DNA of 64,000 bases from Hymenobacter armeniacus (GTDB lineage: Bacteria; Bacteroidota; Bacteroidia; Cytophagales; Hymenobacteraceae), in contig NZ_JACXAC010000001.1 of NCBI RefSeq assembly GCF_014699055.1, forward strand, positions 682,001-746,000. The letters run 5' to 3'. The position numbers and the translations under genes are program-made. The notes under the pieces were generated by a model. The model did no database searches. It was given only the letters and a program-made list of their open reading frames with translations, and was not told the origin of the DNA. Position 1 is the first letter of the stretch; every line of letters begins with the position of its first letter. Of the stretch, positions 50,718 through 59,506 are shown one piece after another.

Positions 50718-50788
50718 GGTGGTTTCTCGTTTCGTGCTCTCGGCCGTCATTTAGCTACTGATTACGTACAGCCCCGAAAGTCCGCGCC

Positions 50789-51283
50789 ATGTTCCCCCGT
50801 ACTCAGTCCGCCCCTTCTTCCTTCGACGCCGACGAGCGCCTGCGCTGGGTCGAGCGCATTGCCCGGCTCATGGACAGCCAGTTCGCGCTGCCCGGCACCC
50901 GCTTCCGCTTCGGGCTCGACCCGCTGCTGGGCCTGCTGCCTATAGTCGGCGACTTATCGACCACCGTGGTGTCGGTGGCCTTGCTCCTGACCATGTTCCG
51001 GCACGGCGCCAGCGGGGCGCTGGTGGTGCGCATGGCCTTCAACATCCTGCTCGATACCGTAGTGGGCGGCATTCCCATCCTCGGCAACCTGTTCGACTTC
51101 GCTTATAAAAGCAACGAGCGCAACGTGGCCCTGCTGCGCGCCCACTACGCCGAAGGCCGGCACACCGGCAGCGGCAAGGGCCTGGTGCTGCTCCTGCTGC
51201 TTTTCCTGGCTGCGGTAGTGGCGCTGGTGGGGTGGGGCAGCTACGAGCTGCTGCGCTGGGGCTGGCATTTCTTCAATCAATAG
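50789..51283 (+). CDS. DUF4112 membrane protein
   Basis: A 164-residue protein. The core RLRWVERIARLMDSQFALPGTRFRFGLDPLLGLLPIVGDLSTTVVSVALLL is divided here into two pieces in the family consensus (MDSxFxxPGTxxRxGLDxxxGLxPxxGD). It is followed by NILLDTVVGGIPILGNLFDFAYKSNERNVALL, the second DUF4112 signature. Three helices, the last at the C terminus. Function unknown; members are common in Bacteroidota and Proteobacteria. It is followed by a strong terminator. Confidence 0.9.
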   Translation: MFPRTQSAPSSFDADERLRWVERIARLMDSQFALPGTRFRFGLDPLLGLLPIVGDLSTTVVSVALLLTMFRHGASGALVVRMAFNILLDTVVGGIPILGNLFDFAYKSNERNVALLRAHYAEGRHTGSGKGLVLLLLLFLAAVVALVGWGSYELLRWGWHFFNQ

Positions 51284-51314
51284 CCACCTGCGGCTTAAAA
51301 TGTCCTGTAAAAGC

Positions 51315-51347
51315 AAAAAAGGCTGACCCGAAAGGTCAGCCTTTTTT
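51315..51347. terminator. Bidirectional terminator between convergent genes
   Basis: Arms AAAAAAGGCTGACC and GGTCAGCCTTTTTT are exact reverse complements with a 5-base CGAAA loop. Confidence 0.9.
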
Positions 51348-51376
51348 GTTGTCAGAAGAGCGAAGGCTTGTTGGCG

Positions 51377-53188
51377 TTACTGCCAGGTATCGTTGCGCAC
51401 TTGGCTGGTGCCGGTGGGCGTGAACACGCGGTTCGAGCCGCCTTCGTAGAGCACGTTGCCGGCCGCGTCCTTGCGGATGTATTTAAACTGCACGCTCGTG
51501 CCGCTGGTCAGGTTGATGGTGCCGCTCCACTTGGGGTAGGCCGCGCCGCTGAGCTTGATGGCATTGGCCGTGTTCCAGGCGCCGAGTTGGGCGGTGCTGC
51601 CCAGCACGTACACGTCCTGGCCGGTCACGGTGTTGCTGTAGGTCACGTTGAACTGCACGGCCGTGGTGCCGGTGGCGGGCGGCGTGGTGGTGCCGCCGGG
51701 CACCCACACGGCGTAGGAGCGGGCCCCCACCGGGAACACGGCGTAGCCGCTGGCGTTGGTGGTGATGCTGCCCGCGTTGTTGCCGGTGGCGTCGGTGAGG
51801 GTGGCGTTGGCGAAGGGCGTGGTGATGCCCTTGCTGGCGGCCGTGCTGCCGTCGTTCAGCAGCAGGAGCAGGCCTTTGTGGGTGGCGTCGCCGGCGCGGG
51901 AGTAGGCATACACGTTGGCGTCGTTCACGCTGGTGTATTCGTTGGCCGCGCCGTAGGCGTTGGCCTTGCGAATGGCGATGAGCTTCTTAATCTGCGCGCC
52001 CAGGCCGTATTCGTAAAAGTCGCGGTAAAACACGCAGGGGTAGCCTTTTTCGCGGGTCAGGATGTAGGCGTAGGCCAGCATCTTCAGGTTCACCACCGGC
52101 GAGTAGAGTGCGCCGCCCTGCTGGTCGGTGTCGTGGTTGTCGACGAACGACACCGACAGCGGCCCGTTGGCCTCGGTGAAGCCCGCAAACTGCAGGCCGC
52201 GCATGTCCCAGGCGCCGTTGCCGTTGCTCATGTCCTGAAACGTGTAGTGCAGCGGCACGTCGAAGAGGCTGGTGCGGCCCCCGGTGGCGGCGGCGTAGTT
52301 GTTCAGGTCCGTGAGGTTGCGGAACCAGGCCTCGCTCACGGCAAAGCGGCCGCTGGTGCCCTTCACCGCGTCCAGCCACTGGTTCAGGAAAGGCGTGTAG
52401 ATGTGTTTGGTGGCGTCGAGGCGGTAGCCATCCAGCCCAAGCTTGGTCGTAATCCAATTGCCCCAGCTGATGGTTTCGTTCACGTTGGCCGTGTTGCCGT
52501 TGTATTGGATTTCCGAGCCGAGCAGGTTGTCGTAGGCGTCGCCGTTGGCGTAGGGCTGGAAGTCGTAGGCCTTCCACTGGTACCAGCCGTTGTTGGGCGC
52601 CTGCTGTGTGGCCGTGAAGTTGCCCCAGTGCCACTGGTAGCTGCTGTAGGTGTTGCCCCGGCCGGGGTAGGTGAAGCTCGTGTACACGTTGTACTGGCCG
52701 TTGGCCAGCTCCTGCGCATCGGCCGAGGTGAAGTGGTTCATCACCATGTCCTCATACACCTGCACGCCCTGCCCGTGCAGCGCCCCAATGGCGCTTTGCA
52801 GCTGGGCCAGCGTGCCGTAGCGCGTGGCCACGGTGCCTTTCTGGTTGAACTCGCCCAGGTCGTAGCGGTCATACACGCCGTAGCCCACGTCGAGGGCGCC
52901 CGAGCCTTTGTAGGCCGGCGGCAGCCACACGGCCGTGATGCCGGCCTGGCCGAGCTCGGTGGCTTTGCTGCCCAGGTTTTGCCACCAGGTGCCGGCGGGG
53001 GTGGTGGTGGGCACGTCCCAGTAGAAGCCCTGCATCATCACGCCGTTGGCCACGGTGGCGTTGGCGGTGGTGGGGGCCACGGCTACGGGCAGGCCCGCGT
53101 TGGGCTGGGTGGCCTCCTTGGCGCAGCCGGCTAGCAGCAGGCTGGCAGCGAACGAAAAACGGGTGACCCCGCGCAAAAAGTTTGTCAT
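51377..53188 (-). CDS. Secreted alpha-amylase, GH13 (subfamily 5-like) with C-terminal CBM20
   Basis: A 603-residue lipoprotein-type glycosidase (signal FAASLLLAGC, lipobox Cys near residue 22). The GH13 catalytic triad is an Asp in GLDGYRLDATKHIY (near 254), a Glu in AVSEAWF (near 285) and an Asp in FVDNHDTDQQGG (near 349), with DMVMNH earlier. The C-terminal region from about residue 505 is a CBM20 starch-binding domain (VQFNVTYSNTVTGQDVYVLG, LGAWNTANAIKLSG, WSGTINLTSGTSVQFKYI). It hydrolyses alpha-1,4-glucans at the cell surface. A LacI-type operator lies about 100 bases upstream. No SusC/D pair is visible. Confidence 0.92.
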   Translation of the reverse strand: MTNFLRGVTRFSFAASLLLAGCAKEATQPNAGLPVAVAPTTANATVANGVMMQGFYWDVPTTTPAGTWWQNLGSKATELGQAGITAVWLPPAYKGSGALDVGYGVYDRYDLGEFNQKGTVATRYGTLAQLQSAIGALHGQGVQVYEDMVMNHFTSADAQELANGQYNVYTSFTYPGRGNTYSSYQWHWGNFTATQQAPNNGWYQWKAYDFQPYANGDAYDNLLGSEIQYNGNTANVNETISWGNWITTKLGLDGYRLDATKHIYTPFLNQWLDAVKGTSGRFAVSEAWFRNLTDLNNYAAATGGRTSLFDVPLHYTFQDMSNGNGAWDMRGLQFAGFTEANGPLSVSFVDNHDTDQQGGALYSPVVNLKMLAYAYILTREKGYPCVFYRDFYEYGLGAQIKKLIAIRKANAYGAANEYTSVNDANVYAYSRAGDATHKGLLLLLNDGSTAASKGITTPFANATLTDATGNNAGSITTNASGYAVFPVGARSYAVWVPGGTTTPPATGTTAVQFNVTYSNTVTGQDVYVLGSTAQLGAWNTANAIKLSGAAYPKWSGTINLTSGTSVQFKYIRKDAAGNVLYEGGSNRVFTPTGTSQVRNDTWQ

Positions 53189-53495
53189 AAAGTGGTGGGA
53201 ATGGTGAATGTTGGCCTCCAAGGTAGAGCGCCACTCCCAAGCCACTGACGTGCAGAATTCTGGCTTTTTAGAAATTAATAAAAGTCAGTGCAAACGATTG
53301 CATCATTGCCAGTTTTCATCTGGCTGAGATATTCGTAATTGCAATTTTTGTAAAAACCTCCGCAAAATATTTTCTGTATGCCAAGCATTGGTGCGAAACG
53401 GCTGCAGAAATTGTGTTTTTATTGCTAGAAGAAATTGCACGCTGTTTTTTCGCCTGCTGTTGTCGGCATCATTGCGCTGCTGCTCAAGCGGGCGC
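53189..53495. other. 307-base intergenic region, AT-rich in the middle, holds a LacI-type operator
   Basis: Lies between the amylase start (minus strand) and the M14 peptidase stop (minus strand). The stretch 53265-53440 is clearly AT-richer than its surroundings. It contains the operator at 53289. No gene or RNA was recognised in it; a weak box CCAAGGTA (TACCTTGG on the minus strand) at 53218-53225 could be the amylase -7 element. Confidence 0.55.
53289..53302. promoter_or_regulatory. LacI-family-type operator TGCAAACGATTGCA
   Basis: TGCAA and TTGCA flank a central ACGA; the CG centre with 5-base perfect arms is the classical LacI/GalR-family operator form. It lies about 100 bases upstream of the amylase start codon and about 65 bases upstream of its possible -7 box. 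No LacI-family gene is present in the window, so the regulator must be encoded elsewhere. Confidence 0.6.
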
Positions 53496-55262
53496 TCAGC
53501 GCGCCGCTTCCACGCGGCCTTGGCCCAGCCAACGCACCACCGGGTAGCGGTTGTGGCCCGGCTCGTGAAAGGCCGAGTTCAAGTACACCCATTCGAGCTG
53601 GGCAGGGCCGTTGGCAGCAAAGGCGGGGTTGTCCTTTTTGAGCTTTTCCAGCCGGTCGCGCAGCGGGGCGTCGCGGCGCAGCAGGTCGGCGGCCAGGTCC
53701 TCGAACACGTAGTCGGAGAAATGCTCCTTTTGCTGCAGCACGCTGTCGAAGAAGCCCCAGGCAAAGAACGAGTCGGTGGCCTGCGGCTCCAGGGTTTCCA
53801 TCAAGTAGCGAATGGGGGCCGCGTTGTTGAGGTACACCACAAAGTCGCCGGGCTGGAAGCTGGCGGTTTCACGCACCGTGCGCAGCCGCACCTGGCTGTG
53901 CACGTAGTGGCCCTCGAAGGGCTTGGAAGTGGTTTTAAAATCTTCGAAATAATAGGTTTCAACCGGCACCGTCACCTCGGTGGCCAGCGGCTCCAGCGTG
54001 GCCCCGTTGCGGCGCAAAAGCTCCACCACTTCGGCCCAGGCTCTGGGAATGAGGTAGGCGGTGGGCCGGGTGGCCGATACCGTTGGCAAAAAAGTGTTGA
54101 AGTACTTCACCGGCCGGATGAAGGGCGCGGCGCGGTCGTAGTAGAGGCGGGGCTGGCCGCTCACTTCGCTGGGCTTCGTATTGCCCTCGTAGCCGCGAAA
54201 CTGCACCGTTTCGTATTGGCTGTCGTCCAGCTCCCAGCCCAGAGGAAACCGGGTTTGGGCCGCCATGTCGGCGGCGGCCTGGGCGCGGGCTGCCGCCAGC
54301 GCGGGCGCCTGCTGCCCCACGGTTTCGAGCATGGTTTTCAGGAAGTCATAGGTCGAATGCACGCGGGGCGCGAAGGCCTTGAGCATGTGCGTCTCGGGCA
54401 TGAAGCCAATGGTGTTGAACAGGGCCGCGTAGCCCGTCGAGTACCGGGGCGTTTCCAGAAATGCCTGCAAGCCACTTTCCGGGGTTTTGCCCTCAAAGTC
54501 CACGTAGGGCGTCATGGGCCACTTCTTTTGCTCCATGCCCTTGTAGAGAGCCGGCAGCAGCTGGCCCTGCAGGTAGGTGCCCAGCGCCGGCGCCAGCTTG
54601 CTGTGCTGGGTGGCAATGAGCGTCATGGTGTACTGGTAGTCGGCGCCGTTGGAGGTGTGGGTTTCCACAAACACATCGGGCTGCCATTTCTGAAACAGGG
54701 CCGCAAACGAGCGGGCGTTGCGCGATTCCTGCTTGATGTAGTCGCGGTTCAAGTCCAGGTGCCGGGCGTTGCCGCGGAAGCCGTATTCGGCCGGGCCGTT
54801 CTGGTTCACGCGGGTGGTGGCGTTGCGGTTCAGCATGCCGTCGATGTTGTACACGGGCACGATGACCACCGTCACGTTGCCCAACAGCTTCTGCAGGTTT
54901 TTCTGCTGCATCAGGTCGCGGGCCAGCATCATGCTGGCGTCGATGCCCTCGGGCTCGCCGGGGTGGATGCCGTTCTGGATGAACAGAATGCGCCGGTTTT
55001 TGCGGCGCGTGCTGGCCGGGTCGGCGTCGCCGTCGGGGCTGAGCACCACCTCGTGCAAGGGCAAGCCGGCGTCGGTGGGGCCGGCCTCGGCCAGGTGCAG
55101 GTGCTGCGGGTAGGCGGCGGCCAGCTTCTGGTAGTAGCCGATGCACTCCGCATAGGTGGCCGTGGTGTTGCCGGCGGGGTCGTTTTCGAAGGGCGTGCGC
55201 CACGCGGCGGCCGGCGGAGTGGGGGAAAGGGTCATCAGCGAAGCAAGAAGGAGAGCAAACAT
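53496..55262 (-). CDS. Secreted M14-family zinc carboxypeptidase
   Basis: A 588-residue exported peptidase (signal peptide about residues 1-20). The zinc ligands fit His100 and Glu103 in QNGIHPGEPEG and His202 in VFVETHTSNG. The substrate Arg is in HLDLNRDYIKQE near 173 and the catalytic Glu in GFMPETHML near 290. The C-terminal 250 residues form an additional domain with no assigned family. It removes C-terminal residues from peptides. It is transcribed divergently from surE, with a 78-base gap. Confidence 0.9.
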   Translation of the reverse strand: MFALLLASLMTLSPTPPAAAWRTPFENDPAGNTTATYAECIGYYQKLAAAYPQHLHLAEAGPTDAGLPLHEVVLSPDGDADPASTRRKNRRILFIQNGIHPGEPEGIDASMMLARDLMQQKNLQKLLGNVTVVIVPVYNIDGMLNRNATTRVNQNGPAEYGFRGNARHLDLNRDYIKQESRNARSFAALFQKWQPDVFVETHTSNGADYQYTMTLIATQHSKLAPALGTYLQGQLLPALYKGMEQKKWPMTPYVDFEGKTPESGLQAFLETPRYSTGYAALFNTIGFMPETHMLKAFAPRVHSTYDFLKTMLETVGQQAPALAAARAQAAADMAAQTRFPLGWELDDSQYETVQFRGYEGNTKPSEVSGQPRLYYDRAAPFIRPVKYFNTFLPTVSATRPTAYLIPRAWAEVVELLRRNGATLEPLATEVTVPVETYYFEDFKTTSKPFEGHYVHSQVRLRTVRETASFQPGDFVVYLNNAAPIRYLMETLEPQATDSFFAWGFFDSVLQQKEHFSDYVFEDLAADLLRRDAPLRDRLEKLKKDNPAFAANGPAQLEWVYLNSAFHEPGHNRYPVVRWLGQGRVEAAR

Positions 55263-55308
55263 GGCCGCAAATTCACTCCAAAACCCGAACCACGCCCTAC
55301 GCGCGCCG

Positions 55309-55316
55309 TACCTTTG
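55309..55316 (+). promoter_or_regulatory. -7 box TACCTTTG upstream of surE
   Basis: TACCTTTG matches TAnnTTTG exactly and lies 24 bases upstream of the surE start. No clear -33 TTG was found at the usual spacing. Confidence 0.5.
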
Positions 55317-55340
55317 GCCGCATCACCCATTTGCTGCTTC

Positions 55341-56207
55341 ATGTCCGACGCCCCCGCTCGCCCCCTGATTCTGGTTTCCAACGACGACGGCATTACCGCC
55401 CCCGGCATTCGCCACCTCGTCGAGATTGTGCAGGCGCTGGGCGCCGAAGTAGTGGTGGTGGCCCCCGACGCCCCGCAGTCGGGCATGGGGCACGCCATCA
55501 CCATCGGCCACGCCCTGCGCCTCACCAAAAATCCGGTCTTCGGACCCGACGTGGAGGCCTACGAGTGCTCCGGTACCCCGGCCGACTGCGTGAAAATCGC
55601 CAAACATTACGTGCTAAAGGACCGCACGCCCGACCTCGTGGTGTCCGGCATCAACCACGGCTCCAACGCTTCCGTGAACGTGCTGTATTCGGGCACCATG
55701 TCGGCGGCCATTGAAGCGGCCATTGAGGGCCTGCCCGCCGTGGGCTTTTCGCTGTGCGAATACGGCCCCAACGCCGACTTTTCGCACGTGGCCGAGTGGG
55801 TGAGCCAGGTGTGCCGCCACGCCCTCACGCACGGCATTCCCACCGGCACGGCCCTGAACGTGAATATTCCCAAGAACTCCGACACGCCCATTGCCGGCCT
55901 GCGCCTGGCCCGGCAGGCCCGCGCCAAGTGGCAGGAGGAGTTCGACCGCCGCCTCGACCCTTACCAGCGGCCCTATTACTGGCTCATCGGCTCGTTCGTC
56001 AACCTCGACCACGGCACCGACACCGACGAGTGGGCGCTGGCGCACAACTACGTGTCGGTGGTGCCGTGCCAGTTCGACCTCACCGCCGCCCACGGCCTGG
56101 CCCACCTCAGCCAGCAGTGGCAGCTGCCGCTGCCCATGGCCACCGAGGACGCCTCGGCACCCCAGCCCATTGCGGCCCAGGACTACGGAGTGGCCGCGCC
56201 GGAGTAG
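55341..56207 (+). CDS. surE: 5'/3'-nucleotidase SurE
   Basis: A 288-residue nucleotidase, slightly longer than the 250-residue enteric enzyme. The opening ILVSNDDGITAPGI holds the NDDG metal motif; GTPADCVKIA, LVVSGINHGSNASVNVLYSGTMSAA and GLPAVGFSL are family hallmarks. It dephosphorylates nucleoside monophosphates and is typically linked to stationary-phase survival. The start ATG 55341 follows a near-perfect -7 box; in-frame sequence upstream overlaps the divergent peptidase gene. Confidence 0.95.
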   Translation: MSDAPARPLILVSNDDGITAPGIRHLVEIVQALGAEVVVVAPDAPQSGMGHAITIGHALRLTKNPVFGPDVEAYECSGTPADCVKIAKHYVLKDRTPDLVVSGINHGSNASVNVLYSGTMSAAIEAAIEGLPAVGFSLCEYGPNADFSHVAEWVSQVCRHALTHGIPTGTALNVNIPKNSDTPIAGLRLARQARAKWQEEFDRRLDPYQRPYYWLIGSFVNLDHGTDTDEWALAHNYVSVVPCQFDLTAAHGLAHLSQQWQLPLPMATEDASAPQPIAAQDYGVAAPE

Positions 56208-56231
56208 CCACGGGTAGTCCGCTCGGGGCCG

Positions 56232-56468
56232 TCAGGAGCCGGCGTGGTGGCGGGCAAGGCGCTTCGGGGCCGGCAGGGGCCGCACCAGCTTGGTGGGCAT
56301 GGGCACGTGGGCCGCTTTGCGCACCACCACGGGGTGGGCGGTGGCCGTAGTTGCGGTGCCGGCACCCAGCCGATGCACGGCCACCAGCTCGACGGTCACG
56401 GCGATGGCGACGACGAGCAACAGGCCCGAAATCAGTAGTTTCAGCAGAATTTGCACGGGGAATTCCAT
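56232..56468 (-). CDS. Small single-helix membrane protein, unknown
   Basis: A 78-residue protein with one N-terminal hydrophobic helix (ILLKLLISGLLLVVAIAVTVEL) and a basic, Pro/Arg/His-rich tail. It lies 24 bases downstream of the sensor kinase gene on the same strand, so it may be translated from the same mRNA. No family was recognised; it could be an accessory peptide of the two-component system. Support is composition and position only. Confidence 0.4.
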   Translation of the reverse strand: MEFPVQILLKLLISGLLLVVAIAVTVELVAVHRLGAGTATTATAHPVVVRKAAHVPMPTKLVRPLPAPKRLARHHAGS

Positions 56469-56492
56469 AACTCCCCGAAGTTACTTTCACTC

Positions 56493-57872
56493 CTATGAAG
56501 AGGGCATGAACCCGACCGCCGACCCGGCTTCGGGCCCGAACTCCAGCACAAACGCCGTGCCCTGGCCCAGCTCCGACTCGGCCCGAAGCGTGGCCCCGTG
56601 AAAGCTGGCAATGGTTTTGGCAATTGGCAAGCCCAGGCCGTAGCCCTCGGGCGAGCCCGGCGCGTTGGCGTGAAAGCGCCGAAACCGGTCGAACAGGTAG
56701 GGGAGGTGGTCGGCCGCAATGCCCGGGCCGGTGTCTTCCACCCGCAAGGTGTAGCTACCCTCGGGCCCCGCCCGCCCCACCACCCGGATGTGGCCGCCTT
56801 CGCGGTTGTATTTAATGGCGTTCGACAGCAGGTTGCGCAGCAGCGTGTGCATCAGGCTGGCGTTGGCCCGCGGGCGCACGTCGTTGCCGGTCAGGTCCAC
56901 TTCCAGGGTGATGTCGCGCTGCTGGCGGCGGTCGTCCAGCTCCTCGGCCACGTCGGCCACCACGGCGCCCAGCGCCACGGGCTCTTCGCGCAGGTACTGC
57001 TCGTTTTCGATGTTGGCGATGAGCAGCAGCGTGCGCACGGTGTTGCGCAGGCGGTAGAGCGTGCGCTGCGATTCCACAATCTGCTGGGCGTGCACCTCGG
57101 GCAGGGTGGGGTCTTGCAGCATGTTCTCGAAGCGCGACTGCAGGATGCTGGCCGGGGTGAGCAGCTCGTGGCTCACGTTGCTCATAAACTCCCGTTCTTT
57201 GGCGAAAGCCGACTGCACCTGCCGCATCAAGGAGTTCAACCGGTCGTCGAGCCGGCGGAAGTCAGTGGTATCAGTTTCAACGGGTTCAAAGTTAAAATCC
57301 GACGGCTGGCGAATGCCCCGCAGCTTGCGCACGATGAGCTCGCGCAGAGGGGCCAGCAGGTAGTGCGCCACGGCGGCGTCGGACACCACCGTGAGCAGCG
57401 TCGCGGCAATGAGCACCCACAGCGCCAGCTGCCGCAGGGTGGCCGTGAGCAGCTCCACGGTTTCGAGCGAAGAGCCGATTTCGAGGCGAAACGCCCGCCG
57501 GGCGGCCCCGCCGGGCGGCCGGGCAAAGCTCAGGATGCGGAAGTCTTCCACCTGCTCGTCCACCTGCCGGGGCTCCTCGAAAATGCGCTCGGGCGGCAGC
57601 GGCGCGCCCGCCGGCAGCGGCGTCACGGTGATGTATTCCTGCTTGAAGATGTTGTAGTCGGCGTAGGTTTCGGCGCGCTCGCCCCGCTCAAACGCCACCA
57701 AACCGTCGCGGGCAATGAGGGCCAGCACCCGCCGCTGCTGGTCGCGCAGGCGGTAGTCGGTGTGGGCCACGGCCACGCGCTGCACAATGGGCGGAATGAC
57801 CAGCACCCCCAGCAGCACCAGCAGCAGCTTGGAAACGGCATTCGAAATGGCCAGCTTGGCTTCGAGACGCAT
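56493..57872 (-). CDS. Membrane sensor histidine kinase
   Basis: A 459-residue kinase. Two membrane helices (LLLVLLGVLVIPPIVQRVAVA near the N terminus and LWVLIAATLLTVVSDAAVAHY near 160-180) frame a periplasmic sensor of about 130 residues. A linker (LDDRLNSLMRQVQSAFAKERE) leads to HisKA with SHELLTP (phospho-His near 235) and the ATPase motifs NLLSNAIKYN, DTGPGIA and GYGLGLPIAK. It pairs with the OmpR-type regulator encoded upstream on the same strand, about 107 bases apart. ATG 57872 gives the normal start. The signal is unknown. Confidence 0.93.
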   Translation of the reverse strand: MRLEAKLAISNAVSKLLLVLLGVLVIPPIVQRVAVAHTDYRLRDQQRRVLALIARDGLVAFERGERAETYADYNIFKQEYITVTPLPAGAPLPPERIFEEPRQVDEQVEDFRILSFARPPGGAARRAFRLEIGSSLETVELLTATLRQLALWVLIAATLLTVVSDAAVAHYLLAPLRELIVRKLRGIRQPSDFNFEPVETDTTDFRRLDDRLNSLMRQVQSAFAKEREFMSNVSHELLTPASILQSRFENMLQDPTLPEVHAQQIVESQRTLYRLRNTVRTLLLIANIENEQYLREEPVALGAVVADVAEELDDRRQQRDITLEVDLTGNDVRPRANASLMHTLLRNLLSNAIKYNREGGHIRVVGRAGPEGSYTLRVEDTGPGIAADHLPYLFDRFRRFHANAPGSPEGYGLGLPIAKTIASFHGATLRAESELGQGTAFVLEFGPEAGSAVGFMPSS

Positions 57873-57879
57873 CTTTTGG

Positions 57880-57977
57880 CAATGGATGAATGAGTGAATG
57901 GGCGAATGGGCGAAGACAACAGCGGTAGTGCTACAGCCCATCCGCCCATTTACTCATTCGCCCATTCGCCCATTGCC
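57880..57977. repeat. Iterated GAATGGGC-type octamers in inverted arrangement
   Basis: Between the regulator and kinase genes, tandem units GAATGAGT, GAATGGGC, GAATGGGC occur on one side (about 57889-57914) and their reverse complements GCCCATTCGCCCATTGCC on the other (about 57950-57977). They would form an imperfect stem around a middle segment. Function is unknown; the unit spacing is 8 bases. Confidence 0.55.
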
Positions 57978-57979
57978 AA

Positions 57980-58660
57980 CTACTCCGCCGCGCGGTAACC
58001 AATGCCGCGCACCGTTTCGAGGAAGTCGGCCGGGCCGAACTGGGCCAGCTTCTTGCGCACGTTCTTGATGTGCACGTCGATGTAGTTGGAATCGGAATCG
58101 TCTTCCAGCACGTTGCCCCACAGGTGCTCGCCCAGCTGCAGGCGCGTGAGCACGCGGCCGCGGTGCAGCAGCAGGTAGTGCAGCAGGTCGAACTCCTTTT
58201 TGGTGAGGGGCACTTCCTGGCCGCCGTGGCGCACCAGGCGGGCGTTGGGGTCCATGCTGAAGCCGTGGCCGAAGGTGATTTCGGGCCGCTTCAGGTTGAA
58301 TTTGCGGCGCGTGATGGCCTGCATGCGGCTGGTGAGCTCCAGCAGCGAAAAGGGTTTGGGCAGGTAGTCGTCGGCCCCGAGGTCGAGGCCGCGAATGCGG
58401 TCGTCGAGCGCGCCCCGGGCGGTGAGGATGATGAAGGAGGCCTCCTGGTTTTCGTTGAGGCGGGCTTCCTTGAGCAGGTCGAGGCCATCGCCGCCGGGCA
58501 GGCCCAGGTCGAGGAGCACGAAGTCGTAGCTGCTCACGTACAGCTTCTCCGAGGCTTCGGCGTAGGTGTAGGCCGAATCGACCAAATACTGGGCCTGGAG
58601 CAGGAATTGACGCATTTCCTGGTGCAGGCTTTTTTCGTCTTCGATGAGCAGGACGTGCAT
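57980..58660 (-). CDS. OmpR/PhoB-type response regulator
   Basis: A 226-residue DNA-binding regulator. The receiver domain begins MHVLLIEDEKSLHQE, with phospho-acceptor Asp51 in FVLLDLGLPGGDG and the conserved Lys in DYLPKPFSLLEL. The C-terminal winged helix is typical of OmpR proteins (PLTKKEFDLLHYLLLHRGRV, LGEHLWGNVLEDDSDSNYIDVHI, FLETVRGIGYRAAE). It is followed by the kinase gene on the same strand, so both form a two-component system. Confidence 0.95.
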   Translation of the reverse strand: MHVLLIEDEKSLHQEMRQFLLQAQYLVDSAYTYAEASEKLYVSSYDFVLLDLGLPGGDGLDLLKEARLNENQEASFIILTARGALDDRIRGLDLGADDYLPKPFSLLELTSRMQAITRRKFNLKRPEITFGHGFSMDPNARLVRHGGQEVPLTKKEFDLLHYLLLHRGRVLTRLQLGEHLWGNVLEDDSDSNYIDVHIKNVRKKLAQFGPADFLETVRGIGYRAAE

Positions 58661-58814
58661 GGCGTGGGGCGGGTAAGGGGCGGAATGAGGTTAACGGGTG
58701 CAACATACGCCACGGCGGCCTGAAGCGCACATGAAGCAAATTCGCGCTCCGGCAGAAAACCATTCGGGATTGTGGCGTAATTTGCTCGGGCAACCCGTAG
58801 CCCATTCTTCTCCC

Positions 58815-59438
58815 ATGACTGCACGTTTTCCTTTCCGTTTTCTTGTTTTGCTGGCCGTGTTGGCCGGTTTTGCCAGCCGCCCGGTGGCCGCCCAAACCAA
58901 AGCCGCCCCTAAAACCAAGGCGAAACCCATCGTAACGACGATTTACATCGTGCGCCACGCCGAAAAGGATTCCACCTCTAACCCCGCCGACCCCACGCTG
59001 TCGGCCGTGGGCCAGGTGCGGGCCCAGGCCCTGCGCCAAGCCCTGGAGCGCCGCCACCCCGCCGCGCTCTTCACCACCAACACCATGCGCACCCGCGCCA
59101 CCCTGGCTCCGCTGGCCGCCGCCACCAAGTTGGAACCCAAGGAATACGACCCGCGCCGGGGCCGCGACCTCGCCGACCTCATCCTGAAAGAGTACGCCGG
59201 CAAGTCGGTGGTCATCGTGGGCCATTCCAACAACGTCCTGTCGCTCGTCGATGACTTTGGCGCCGTGCCGCCGGTGGACGAAATCGGCGAAAACGAATAC
59301 GACTACCTGTTCACGGTGCGCGTGGCCGAGGGCGTGTCGCCCACGGCCGAAGTGCGCGGCTACGGCGCCGAGCGCAAGCCCGCCGGCAAGACCAAAGCCG
59401 CTCCGGCCGCCATGGCTCCGGTGGCGCCCATGAAGTAA
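58815..59438 (+). CDS. Secreted histidine phosphatase-family protein
   Basis: A 207-residue protein with a signal peptide (about residues 1-26, FRFLVLLAVLAGFASRPVAA). The catalytic His48 is in YIVRHAEKDSTSNPADPTLSAVG, and the second His in VVIVGHSNNVLSLV. This is the phosphoglycerate-mutase-like fold of the phosphohistidine phosphatase SixA/PGM group, not the glycolytic enzyme. It would act on phosphate esters in the periplasm. The Ala/Lys/Pro-rich tail after residue 185 is disordered. Confidence 0.85.
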   Translation: MTARFPFRFLVLLAVLAGFASRPVAAQTKAAPKTKAKPIVTTIYIVRHAEKDSTSNPADPTLSAVGQVRAQALRQALERRHPAALFTTNTMRTRATLAPLAAATKLEPKEYDPRRGRDLADLILKEYAGKSVVIVGHSNNVLSLVDDFGAVPPVDEIGENEYDYLFTVRVAEGVSPTAEVRGYGAERKPAGKTKAAPAAMAPVAPMK

Positions 59439-59461
59439 TTTTCGATTTTTCGAGTGTTTGC

Positions 59462-59504
59462 GCGGGGCACCGACGCGGCCGGACGGGCCGGGCCGGTGCC
59501 CCGC
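59462..59504. other. GC-rich dyad immediately upstream of a -7 box
   Basis: Arms GCGGGGCACCG (59462-59472) and CGGTGCCCCGC (59494-59504) are exact reverse complements around a 21-base GC-rich loop. The right arm ends two bases before TACTTTCG. It lies after the histidine phosphatase gene and before the M28 peptidase gene. It may be the terminator of the first (no U run) or an operator overlapping the -33 region of the second. Confidence 0.45.
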
Positions 59505-59506
59505 CG

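Noticed and set aside
51368..53134. Open frame of 588 codons on the plus strand
   Set aside because: Antisense to the alpha-amylase, whose catalytic residues are intact; composition is Val/Gly/His/Arg-rich without a recognisable fold.
53388..55340. Long upstream extension of the surE frame
   Set aside because: It is antisense to the M14 peptidase; SurE starts normally at 55341 after a -7 box.
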